Below, piece by piece: positions 41,128 through 50,515 of a stretch of 64,000 nt of DNA. The notes below the pieces were generated by a model. That model was not told where the DNA came from. It did not search any database and saw only the letters and a list, made by a program, of their open reading frames with translations. The position numbers and the translations under genes were made by a program. This DNA comes from Rhynchopus sp. YZ270_cl-10 (Eukaryota > Euglenozoa > Diplonemea > Diplonemida > Diplonemidae): assembly GCA_964035575.1 (NCBI GenBank), contig OZ037931.1, positions 133,567 to 197,566 of the forward strand. Direction: 5' to 3'. Each line of letters starts with the position of its first letter. Within the stretch, counting starts at the first letter, position 1.

Positions 41128-42360
41128 ATGGAAGAGGCAGGCATAGGGGACAAAAGGGGGTTCAATGACGAAGAACTGCCGGAGGAGTATTTAGACCCTG
41201 CGGAAGTGGTGGCGGCAGAGAGACGACAGGCGAAGAAGGTGCGGCGGGATAAGGCGAACAGGGATCCAGCCTTGGATTGGCGGTGTCCGGACTGCACGTG
41301 GATCAACTGGAGGGAGTTCAGCAACGAGATCTGCCATTCCTGTGGACGGCCGAAGCCGTCGCCGAAGGACCTATTGGCTATAGAGGCAGACAAAAAGGCT
41401 CGCTACGAAGCCCGCAAGGTGAGGCATCTTCGCGGTGGGGCAGAGGAGGCAAAGGTGCGTGAGGATATGGCCGGTGAACTGAAGGAAGCAACAACGTTCC
41501 TCGAACGGACAATGGAAAAGGAGGGGACGCTGTCGGCACGGCTAGAAAAATATCGGGAAAGGGTATGCCATCTCTCATAAGTTTTATTTGTGAAGTATTT
41601 GCTTTGCTTATTAATATCAAGTTGACACTAGAGAAATAGAAATGTTTGTGGAATAATATATCTATACACAGCAATGTGGTAAATGAAGAGATCTCTTGGA
41701 GGGGGGTTCGAAGTAACCAGGGGAGAATCAATACCTATGTCTGCCTGCGTTTCGCGCTCTGAAGGCGTTCCTTTTATTCCCCAGCACTCAGATGAGTGCG
41801 CATGATGCATATTGCAAGCACCCCCCTTTTTTTTTTTAATTTTCTTTTTCTTTTTTTGTCTGCCTGTTGTCCGTTATTTGGTTCTTGTCCGCTTTGCCGT
41901 CGGTTTTTATACTTCCCCCATTAGTCGTGCATTCAGTGCGACTCTTCTGCCCATCTCCTTCACGTCGTGCAGCAAGCAGGAGAGCACCTCAATCTCCACC
42001 CTACCAACAACAACAACACAAACCCCTTCGCAAGCATTGCCGCATCCTGTGTACTATGCCCCCCTCTCCCTCCATTGATCCTTGATAACAGAGCGTTGCC
42101 GCTTCTCATTTTATCATTTTCTCCTTTTTTCAGATAATCTCACTCTCTCTCTCTCTCTCAATCACACCCAATATTTTCTTTTCAAGCTTTTTCAAAACAA
42201 AAACCACCCCACGCCCCCACAGAGCAAAGCAGTGACCATCTGTGTTGAAACCAATACCGCGATACGAGCCCTCGCAGACAATACCGAGGGAGGCATCGTG
42301 GAGCTTCTCCCCACTTCCAACCGCCTCCTCACCGAGCTGCAACACGCAGCGTCGTCATGA
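41128..42360 (+). CDS. RanBP2-type zinc-finger protein, two exons
   Basis: Exons are 41128-41562 and 42223-42360, joined by a 660-bp phase-0 intron with GTATGC and CCACAG ends. They give a protein of about 190 residues. The zinc finger (about residues 50-75) reads DWRCPDCTWINWREFSNEIC followed by HSCGRP, which is the W-x-C-x2-C...C-x2-C pattern of RanBP2-type fingers. These bind RNA or ubiquitin in other proteins. The rest is charged and helical (LLAIEADKKARYEARKVR). The second exon encodes AVTICVETNTAIRALADN and ends QHAASS. The acceptor choice at 42222 is the one that keeps the frame. The next gene starts only 105 bp after the stop. Confidence 0.8.
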
Positions 42361-42465
42361 CAGTACACACAACCATCCTTCTCCCCCTACCTTTTTTTTT
42401 ACTCTCCCTCCTCCTCCCTTCCCCTTCCTCTTTCCCCCATTCCACTCCCAAATTCAGAAAAAAAA

Positions 42466-43257
42466 ATGGGTGTCGAAACGAAACGCCAAAAGAAAGGAAC
42501 CACACAACGCAATGAAACCCAACGGCACGTTCTCCCCGACGGGCGGATTATGGTTTCCGCAAAGGGAGGGGTCTTGGGTGCTTGTGGAGAAGGTGATATG
42601 ACGGTGGTGCGGAAGCTGTTGGAGGATGGAGAGGCGGTGAACAAATACGTTGATAGGCATGGTTCTACTGCATTGCACTGGGCGGCAGGTGGAGGGCATG
42701 TGGCATTGTGTACTTTACTATTAGATACATATGACGATGATTACATGAGGCAACAGAATAAGGACGGACGCAATGCACTGCATTGGGCCGCACGCAACGG
42801 AAGAGTAGAAGTCATGCAGCTGCTCCTGCAAAGGGGTGAGGACATCAATTCGGCAACGCATTCGGGGAACACTGCATTGCATTGGGCGATATGGGGGTCG
42901 CAGTTGGAGGGGTGCAGGTGGCTGATGGCGGCAGGGTCGGATCTGCACTTAGAAAACGCGACACAATGCACAGCAGTACACTGGGCGGCCGCAAAAGGGG
43001 ATTTGCAGGTGTGCAAATACCTGCACAGCCTGGGTGCGGACTTTGCAAAAATAAACTCAGCAGGGCACGGTGTTGTGACCAAAGCTGCCTGGGAAGGGCA
43101 CTCAGAGGTGGTCTTCTGGGCCCTCGACACCTTAGGTCTGGGTGCGCAGCTCTCTCTCCGTGATGTGCATGACAGTACAACTGAAGAGCTGGCAAGGCAG
43201 AATGGACATACAGACCTTGCGGACAACATTCAAAAATGGAAATTGGATCATGAATGA
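42466..43257 (+). CDS. Ankyrin-repeat protein
   Basis: This 263-residue protein has a basic N-terminal tail (MGVETKRQKKGTTQRNETQR) and five to six ankyrin repeats. Clear repeats are TALHWAAGGGHVALCTLLLD, NALHWAARNGRVEVMQLLLQ, TALHWAIWGSQLEGCRWLM and TAVHWAAAKGDLQVCKYLHS, followed by a diverged one and a terminal NGHTDLADNI. The motif normally mediates protein-protein contacts, and no partner can be inferred. The acceptor-like TTCAG ends at 42457, only 8 nt before the ATG, so the 5' leader would be nearly absent if the message is trans-spliced. Confidence 0.92.
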   Translation: MGVETKRQKKGTTQRNETQRHVLPDGRIMVSAKGGVLGACGEGDMTVVRKLLEDGEAVNKYVDRHGSTALHWAAGGGHVALCTLLLDTYDDDYMRQQNKDGRNALHWAARNGRVEVMQLLLQRGEDINSATHSGNTALHWAIWGSQLEGCRWLMAAGSDLHLENATQCTAVHWAAAKGDLQVCKYLHSLGADFAKINSAGHGVVTKAAWEGHSEVVFWALDTLGLGAQLSLRDVHDSTTEELARQNGHTDLADNIQKWKLDHE

Positions 43258-45133
43258 AAAAGCGATATTTCTCAAAAAAAGGGCATTTTTTTTTTTACCA
43301 AGTTGGCAGTGGAGTGGGGCAGGGGGTGAATGGGTAGGTGGGGTGGGGGTGGGGGTGGAAGACAATGCCGCAGTGTCGAGGTTAGTGGGAGTGATGGAAT
43401 AGCTTTGAGTGAAGCGAAACACAAAGTAATGTACTATTTTTTGTGTCCTTTCCGCAGCTGTTTTGCTTTTCCTCGATGTACAGGAACGGGGTGGGGAGGA
43501 GGATGGCTTTTTTTGCACACTGTGCTCCTTCCATTAGGAGCATGGTCTCCTTGCTGTGGCTTAGGGTTTTGCTTCTGATGTTGCAGCCTATTGGTGAGAA
43601 GAGAACGAGAGAGAGTGGTAGCCAGGTCATGGGAATGCCTGAATGGCGGGAATATTGCTTAGAGGGAGAGGGAGAGAGAGAGAGAGAGGGGGCTATGTGC
43701 ATAGTGTTGCCTTGCTGGAGATCATTTCGTCAAGAATTGTTCTTTGAGGCATGTGTTTCTTTTGTTGAAAGCAACACCTCTGCCGCACATTGCAACGTCG
43801 CTCTGGATGGGTACACAACGACGCACAGTTGACAAACAGTCATCGGTAGCGTTTTGTGTGTTTTGCTATTGCGCTTTTGCAACATATGTGTTATGACATG
43901 ACACTGTCGCTGTGTAGAGGCAGTATGGGGGGATGGACGGACCGCAGACTGCATTGTGTCATCTGATGGTGATGAATTATATTCATCAGTGTTACCAATA
44001 TTCGCAGTAGGGGGTGGGGGAGCCTCAGGGGGAAGGGCAACGCCGCTACGTACAACAGGACGCTCTGTGTTATGCTGAATGGGTGGGGGGAGGCATTTGG
44101 GAGGGGGTTTTGCAGCTAATAGGGCTTATGAATATGATAGTCTATGTTGTGTTTTATCTGTGCAGAGGGACAGCGACGATGTGTGGGAGAGCAACAAAAA
44201 TGCAGCTAAAAACGAGGACGACTGTTGGGGAGGGGTGCAGCAGCAGCGGGGACTGTGCTGGAGGTTTGGTGTGTGGAGGGGGGGAATGGGGAAGGGAGAT
44301 GAGCAAAGGGATGTGTCGCGAGCACTTCATGCCGTGCGAAGGGCATTTGCCTCTTTGCATGATGAAGAGGTGCAGCGGTACCTCCCCTTTCTCATATGCA
44401 TTTTCGTTCTCCTGAATGAAACGCATTCATTTTTATGCCGCGAAGGGACAACACAGCACCCTGCTGGCCAAATGCAGGGTGACTAAGCATGAGAGGCTTA
44501 TATGGGGGCCACATTGCCACCTCTGTTACCTCAATACGCAAAGGGTTTCGTTCTCTCTGTGAAGGCGGTGTGTAGGTGTGTCAGTAACAAAAGCAAGGAG
44601 CAAGGCAACGAGGTGACACCAAAGAAGCGTTCTGGGGTTGAATCGAGGGGAATACCCGAAGGTCAGAGGGCTACTGGGTTGTAGGGTGTGTGGGTTGGTG
44701 GGGGAGGTTCAAGGTTGGGAGATCTGAGATAGAGATTACCTAAAGAGACCCGCGGTGAACAGCAATGATGAAAAAATGATGAAAACAGAGGGATACTTTT
44801 CATCTCGAAAAGAGGCGCTACGATGAGGGGAGCGAATGTGGAGGCCAAACACAATCACCAAGGTTGGAGGAGCACTGAACACACTGGGATGGACACTGGG
44901 GAGGGGTGAGAGGATACTCACTGTATGCAATTCCTTTTTTTGCGAAGACAGTCTGCACGGCACAACACTAACCCCCCCAGCGGCTCAACCACCCCCTCTC
45001 TCTCTCTCAGGCATGTAGCACACATACGCCACACTCTTATTCTGTGACTAAGCACTGCCTTGCTTAGGACCACACACCCCCCACCACCAAACCCCCCCCT
45101 CCCTCTGTTGCTCTTTCTTAGTACAGCCGGGCT
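43258..45133. other. Gap before the M64 gene; possible small Cys-rich gene
   Basis: The stretch is GT-rich with purine runs. One frame, 44166-44415, following a CTGTGCAG acceptor-like site, reads a cysteine-rich segment (GEGCSSSGDCAGGLVCGGG... GMCREHFMPCEG) before a stop. An upstream frame near 43480-43640 encodes a hydrophobic, signal-like run (SLLWLRVLLLMLQPIG). They could be exons of one secreted protein, but I cannot establish a join, so no gene is called. R2 fragments lie at 44478-44502 and 45044-45070. A TTCTTAG site ends at 45121. Confidence 0.3.
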
Positions 45134-48100
45134 ATGTATCGAGCGGCGGTGCTGCTGTTTTGTGTTCAGCAGTGTTTTTGGTGTTGTTTAGGAGAGCCGC
45201 AGTGTGAAGATGAGGAGGAGGTGTCGGCATGCTACACCATTCTCGAGTTTGGGAGCACCTTTTCGGAGGCGTTTGTTCTCGAGACCACTTCGATGGAGAG
45301 ACGTGGCAAGCCTGCAGAGCAGCTCTTTGAAGAATGGGTCATCTCATTGGACACATGGCAGGCAGGGCACACTCCGCCACGCCCCATAACACCCACCGAA
45401 TTAACCTTAGAGTGCACATCCTCAGTAGGTCTCATTTATTCGCATATCTTCAGAGATCCTCGTATAGTGGATGAGGAGAACCCCTCTCACATAGCAACCC
45501 ATGGTGAGAGTATGCAAAGAGGCACGTCAATGAGAGAAGAGGGACACCATGTGGTCGTCGCCCCGTGTAGGTGGGTGAGGGAGGGGAGGTGTCGGGTTGG
45601 GGGGAAGGTGTTGGTTCATGAGGTTTCGCGTGATGCGGGGGTACTGCAGAGTGGTATTGAGCATGGGAATGTTCAAGTGGTCGGTCCGGTTGGGGATGTG
45701 AACAACCTGGTGATTCTCTCTGCGGGGTATACGGCAGCACAAAAGGGGACCTTTTTAAGCGATGTAAACGATGTCGTGCAGCTCTTCAAATCTCCTGATG
45801 CTGGGTACAGAAATAGTGTTCCGTTTTACAGATATTTTGATGTGGTTAACGTCTTTTCTGTCTTTCAACCTTCCACGCAGTCGGGAGCATCAAAGCCTGT
45901 GAACAACTTGGTAACCGACAACAACCTTGAATGTTCGTATGGGTCAACCCAACCGAGGCACTTGTTCTGCAGTATACCTAAGGTATTAGATTTGGCGGAA
46001 ACCTCTCCAGCAAAGCCAAAAAGCCTGCACGTTGGGCACACCATTGTTGTCGTATTGGTGAACGACGCACAGTACGGTGGGGGTGGGTTGTTTTCAAGCA
46101 ATGCGCACATCGGGTGTTTCTACAACGGCATGGATATAAGCGATGCGTCACAAAAGACGAGGTACGCATCGCTATTATTCCACGAGCTAGGGCACGCTTG
46201 GGGCGATCTCTTTGATGAGTACGACCTCAGCATAGACGAGCCCACAGAGAAAATCCTCAAGAACTGTGCATCACCACTGACGCAGCCGATCCCTTGGCAG
46301 GCCTGGATCGATAAGGCCGCTTTGGACACTACCATTGGTGTCAGCGCTGTCCCCACTGCGCCATGTGGATACTCCAACTTCCTCCGTCCTTCCACAGATT
46401 GCTTGATGGAAGGTCTCAACTCACTGAGAATGTGTCCCATCTGCAGTGAGGCCATCACGAAGCAAATGTATGCTACATCGTTCTCCCTCATGTGGCCTAT
46501 CTGCCCGCTTCCGGATGAGATTGTGCACATCCTCGCAGGCGGGATAGTCACCCTCCACGTAAACCGAAAGCTTCTCGCAAAGGGAAATTTTGAAATAAAA
46601 TGGGAGGTCAACGGTGCATCAGTCTGCCCGAATCAGCAGTGTGAATCGTACCTTGATATAGCGGCAGATACGCTTCCGATGGGGGTGACGGAGGTGAATG
46701 TGACGATAACAGACAACACAAACTTTGTGTTGGCAAGGCTGCCGGAGATGGTGCAGTCGCGTGTGTACACCATCAAGAAGGTGCCTGCGATCAACAACTC
46801 CTCGAGGGACCTTCACGAGAAGAAATGCTACTGCCAAGACGAGAGCCAGTTCGGCTGCAGAGGGGGGCCGTCCTTCTTCGAGTCGTCTCCTGCGCGTGAA
46901 TCTGAGCCGGTCTACATTGCACAGTGCAAGGACAACGGGAACTGCACCATTGACTACACCACCACTGCACTGCAGGTAAGCGACGACCAGGTTGCAGACG
47001 ACCAGCTGGATCAGTACGACAAACCCATTCTATATGCGCTGATTGGTGCCGGTGTTGCGGCCCTGCTCCTATGGGTCAAGCTCTGCATGCGTTGGCGGAA
47101 CAAACTCAAGCGCAAGGTGAACCCCATCTTCGAGATCAGCTTCAAGAAGCGCTACATTGTCATCCGCAACATCATGATGGGCACTGCCGTGGTCACCATG
47201 CTGGCCTCCCTCGGGACCTACTCCTATGCGGTGTACCTCTATACACAGGTCGACGGTGCGGGGAAGTGGCTTCTCATCCCTGGCTGTGTGGGAGCACTTA
47301 TTCTGTACATTGTTGCGTTCTTGGGGTTCAAAGCTTCGTACGAACGTTCAAAATGTTGGCTCGGTGTGAACGGTGTGGTGCTACTCCTCTGTGTCGGTGT
47401 GTGCATTACGATTGCGTACTATGCCAGATGGTTCACCGACTCGGTAGGTGACCCTGACCACAAGGCGTCCAGGTTCTTGAAGGATACGTGGGAGGACTTC
47501 GTGGAGGACGACAGCGATAAGATCTGCACCCTGCAGCGCCTCCTGGAGTGCAGTGGCTACGATGAGAACTGCCAGCGTCTCTTCTCCACACTGCAGTGCC
47601 CCGCAAACTGCGAGACAACCAACGCAAAGTACTCAATCTCCTGCAGGAAGACCATCGAGGACAAGATCGAGGAGTACTTCCCCTACTTCTTCACGTACTC
47701 CATTGTCGTAGGTGTGATGCTGCTTATTGGGGTCTGCTTCAACTTCATTCTCTGCTACGCACTGCGCGGCATGGAGAAGGAGCTCAAGGACCGCAAGCAG
47801 CAGAAGATCCAGAACAACAAGAACCACTCCCGCGCGTCCCTCAGCACGAAAGACCCTGCCGGTGCCGTTCCGGGCGAGTCGGGCATTCTGCTTATGAGTC
47901 TGAATAAGACCGAACGTCAGGAGCTGGCGAAACAGTTCAACAAATTTGACCGCACTGGGAAGGGGTGGGTTACTGAGCCTGAGTTCAAGAAGTTTATGAA
48001 GAAAGCCATGCAGGTGGAGCCGACGGACGACGAGACGCGGCAGCTGTTCCGCGCTGCGGGCGCCACTGAACCTGGACAGTCGATCTACTTCCGCGACGTC

Positions 48101-49315
48101 TTGCTGGCGCTGAAGCCTGCCGACGAGCCTGACTCCGACACCGACACGCAGGACCCACACTCACGCGAAGCATTCCTCCGCAGTGCGCGAAGAGACGACA
48201 TCCGCGGCTACCTCAACTCCGTCTATAAGGGCGACACCCTCCCGGAGAACTACAAGGATGGGGACGACCTGCCCGCTTCGGAACGCCATTCCCGCTACAA
48301 ACTGCGTGAAATGTACACTGCTGGGGTGCGGTACGGCGCAGACCCTGCGAACACACGGACACACGAGGTTGACATCACAGGGCCTGTTGGGTTGAGCTAC
48401 GACTACCGTGAGGGTGTGGGTGTCGTCATTCTTGGTGTATCCGGTGCCTCTGAGCGCGCCGACATGCAGGAAGGTGACATCGTAAAGGCCATCAACGGGG
48501 AGCCCATCCATACACACGAGGACCTCGCTGCTGCCGTCCTCAACGCGAAGAGCAACGGCCTCAAGACCGCCACCTTCGTCACCCGCCAGCCCTTCCCCGA
48601 AGTCCTCCAGGAAGCCCCATCCGCATCAGCGCCACCCGCACCACGCCCTAAATGGGTTGGTGAGGCTGCCAAGCTCACCACCTCCTTCATGTCATCCTCT
48701 ATAGGCGTCAAAGGCGATGGACTGCAGAAGATTGGCACCAACAAGAACAGAGAAAACGGTGCGGAGCAGGTGAACCCGAAACCTCCACAGTTTGCGAATC
48801 CACAGTTTGGGGGCATCAATGGTGACTTCAACCCGCTTCGAGGTGACGGTGCGGAAAGCCCCTACGGACGGCATGACCAAGGTGGCTTCTCCCCATCCCC
48901 ATCGCCTTACGGACGCCACGATCAAAGCGGGTTGGCACCCCCTCCTGTTAATCCACATCAAGGTGGGGTTTCGCAATCACTGTATGGACGACATGAACAA
49001 ACACATACCCCAGCTGTACAGCCAACCCAATCACTCTCACCATGGGGCAATGTAGGTAGTGGTGTGGTAGGTGGGGGTGGGGGTGTGGTCGGTGGTGGTT
49101 GGGGTGAGCCTGACAGACTGCCCACATCGCACACACCCGACCCTTCCCCCTACGGACGACAGCCAACCGCAAGCCCGTACCTCCAAAGCACAGTGCACCC
49201 ACAGCCGGCGACCCCATCCTTCGCTGTGGGAAGAGGCACCCCGTATATCGACCAGAGTACGTACAGTCCAGGGTTTTACTCAAGTGCCCACGATGGTTAT
49301 CGTACTATTACTTAG
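45134..49315 (+). CDS. M64 metallopeptidase-tetraspanin-EF-hand-PDZ multidomain membrane protein
   Basis: This single-exon protein has 1393 residues. The signal peptide is about 1-20. An M64 (IgA-peptidase-type) domain spans about 188-445: NLVILSAGYTAAQKGTF, VVVLVNDAQYGGGG and the zinc motif HELGHAWGDLFDEY (H350, E351, H354, D361). A Cys-rich juxtamembrane segment and a helix (about 631-652) follow. Four more helices (about 677-702, 712-732, 742-764, 851-877) have tetraspanin spacing: a tiny first loop and a large second loop (765-850) with six cysteines and QRLLECSG, similar to the tetraspanin CCG region. The cytosolic part has an EF-hand (loop DRTGKGWVTEPE, 939-950) and a PDZ domain (about 1083-1150, GVGVVILGVSGASERADMQ, EGDIVKAINGEPI). 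A Pro/Gly-rich tail repeats SPYGRHDQ. The catalytic and zinc-ligand residues are intact. The start is the first ATG after the acceptor-like AG at 45121. Confidence 0.93.
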   Translation: MYRAAVLLFCVQQCFWCCLGEPQCEDEEEVSACYTILEFGSTFSEAFVLETTSMERRGKPAEQLFEEWVISLDTWQAGHTPPRPITPTELTLECTSSVGLIYSHIFRDPRIVDEENPSHIATHGESMQRGTSMREEGHHVVVAPCRWVREGRCRVGGKVLVHEVSRDAGVLQSGIEHGNVQVVGPVGDVNNLVILSAGYTAAQKGTFLSDVNDVVQLFKSPDAGYRNSVPFYRYFDVVNVFSVFQPSTQSGASKPVNNLVTDNNLECSYGSTQPRHLFCSIPKVLDLAETSPAKPKSLHVGHTIVVVLVNDAQYGGGGLFSSNAHIGCFYNGMDISDASQKTRYASLLFHELGHAWGDLFDEYDLSIDEPTEKILKNCASPLTQPIPWQAWIDKAALDTTIGVSAVPTAPCGYSNFLRPSTDCLMEGLNSLRMCPICSEAITKQMYATSFSLMWPICPLPDEIVHILAGGIVTLHVNRKLLAKGNFEIKWEVNGASVCPNQQCESYLDIAADTLPMGVTEVNVTITDNTNFVLARLPEMVQSRVYTIKKVPAINNSSRDLHEKKCYCQDESQFGCRGGPSFFESSPARESEPVYIAQCKDNGNCTIDYTTTALQVSDDQVADDQLDQYDKPILYALIGAGVAALLLWVKLCMRWRNKLKRKVNPIFEISFKKRYIVIRNIMMGTAVVTMLASLGTYSYAVYLYTQVDGAGKWLLIPGCVGALILYIVAFLGFKASYERSKCWLGVNGVVLLLCVGVCITIAYYARWFTDSVGDPDHKASRFLKDTWEDFVEDDSDKICTLQRLLECSGYDENCQRLFSTLQCPANCETTNAKYSISCRKTIEDKIEEYFPYFFTYSIVVGVMLLIGVCFNFILCYALRGMEKELKDRKQQKIQNNKNHSRASLSTKDPAGAVPGESGILLMSLNKTERQELAKQFNKFDRTGKGWVTEPEFKKFMKKAMQVEPTDDETRQLFRAAGATEPGQSIYFRDVLLALKPADEPDSDTDTQDPHSREAFLRSARRDDIRGYLNSVYKGDTLPENYKDGDDLPASERHSRYKLREMYTAGVRYGADPANTRTHEVDITGPVGLSYDYREGVGVVILGVSGASERADMQEGDIVKAINGEPIHTHEDLAAAVLNAKSNGLKTATFVTRQPFPEVLQEAPSASAPPAPRPKWVGEAAKLTTSFMSSSIGVKGDGLQKIGTNKNRENGAEQVNPKPPQFANPQFGGINGDFNPLRGDGAESPYGRHDQGGFSPSPSPYGRHDQSGLAPPPVNPHQGGVSQSLYGRHEQTHTPAVQPTQSLSPWGNVGSGVVGGGGGVVGGGWGEPDRLPTSHTPDPSPYGRQPTASPYLQSTVHPQPATPSFAVGRGTPYIDQSTYSPGFYSSAHDGYRTIT

Positions 49316-49833
49316 AGGGAGAGGGGGGGTCTCAGTGGGTGGGGGGGAAAAGGGTTGGCAATGCAAAGTGCAGGGAGCAAAATACCGTAGAAAAGAGAAA
49401 AAAAGGATCGCCAAGGTTGTGTTCAAAAAAAAGCGGAACCGTAGAAGTGTTTAGTATAGTGGAGTGCATCCTCGGGTAGCTACACTAAAGCAACCAAGTT
49501 TTCAAAAAATTAAATTATCTCTGCCTAAAAAAAAAAAACCATTGTGAGGTCCGATTCGATTCTGACTATTTTTTTACTGCTCTTTTTTTGCAGGGTACTT
49601 TGTGCTTTCATCCGGATGGCTGGCATTCGTGGGTCAGTCGGAGGTTGTGTGCCTTGGCATTATACAACTACAGTTTTTTCTTGTGTCAAAATTTTTTTTC
49701 ATCCATCAAAAAATATAACACCTCCCTATCTGTCGCTTGGGAGAGACGTCTTCTCTCTAAAAGGTAAACACCGTATAGTATTATGCCATGACGAACCAGA
49801 GGGGAAGACTCCCGATATTCGAACGTGGCAACA

Positions 49834-49941
49834 TACCGTAAATGTAACTATGTTTGACCGTAATAATGTTGGAATGAACGAGCGTTTTTTTTTTGAGTAG
49901 TTCCAACATTCTTACGTTCCAACATCTTTACATTTACGGTA
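49834..49941. repeat. Foldback, ACCGTAATAATGTT family, copy 2
   Basis: TACCGTAAATGTAA at the left is matched by TTACATTTACGGTA at the right. Pairing continues imperfectly over about 40 bases each side, ending in GTTGGAA and TTCCAAC. Its core GACCGTAATAATGTT is shared with 27634-27739. Confidence 0.7.
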
Positions 49942-50515
49942 ATTTACGTACACAGTACTCTCTCTCCTCTCTCAGATGCCACGTCGCGTGCAAAGCCTCA
50001 ACTAGCTTGCTCTAGAACTATACCATACCGTGATACCAAAGCGCAGCAAATCTCCTTTAGTATCCTAACGCGACAATAAAAAAATAGAGTTTTCCAAAAA
50101 TAAAAGGAAGGAAAGGGAAAGAAAGCGGCAAAAATATTGTACAGCTGGCAACCCTAACTCTTTCCACCACCTTTTTTTTGCAACAACACGACCAAAGTCG
50201 TCTTTTAAATTGCAAAAAAAACCCCAAAAAACAAAACAAAAAAAAACGAGATTGATGGAGCAGTCTTAACGCAATGACCGCAACCTTCAATTGTCCATTT
50301 TTTTATTTGGATTTTCTCCCTCTCTCCATGTACATTGTGCATCACCTTTCCCCCCCCTCTGTCCCATCTGAATATGTTACAAAAAAAAAGAAGGAAATTT
50401 GCCCATTTTGAATAATCCAGCATTGACAAATAGAAATGGAAAACGAAGGATGTGCCCGCTTTAGCGGATGTTGGTTTTTTTTTCACTAACATTACACCTC
50501 ACTCACATTCATCAG

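Noticed and set aside
41690-41730. tRNA gene around GGGGTTCGAAGTAACC
   Set aside because: Only a B-box-like motif is present. No acceptor stem or A box could be paired around it.
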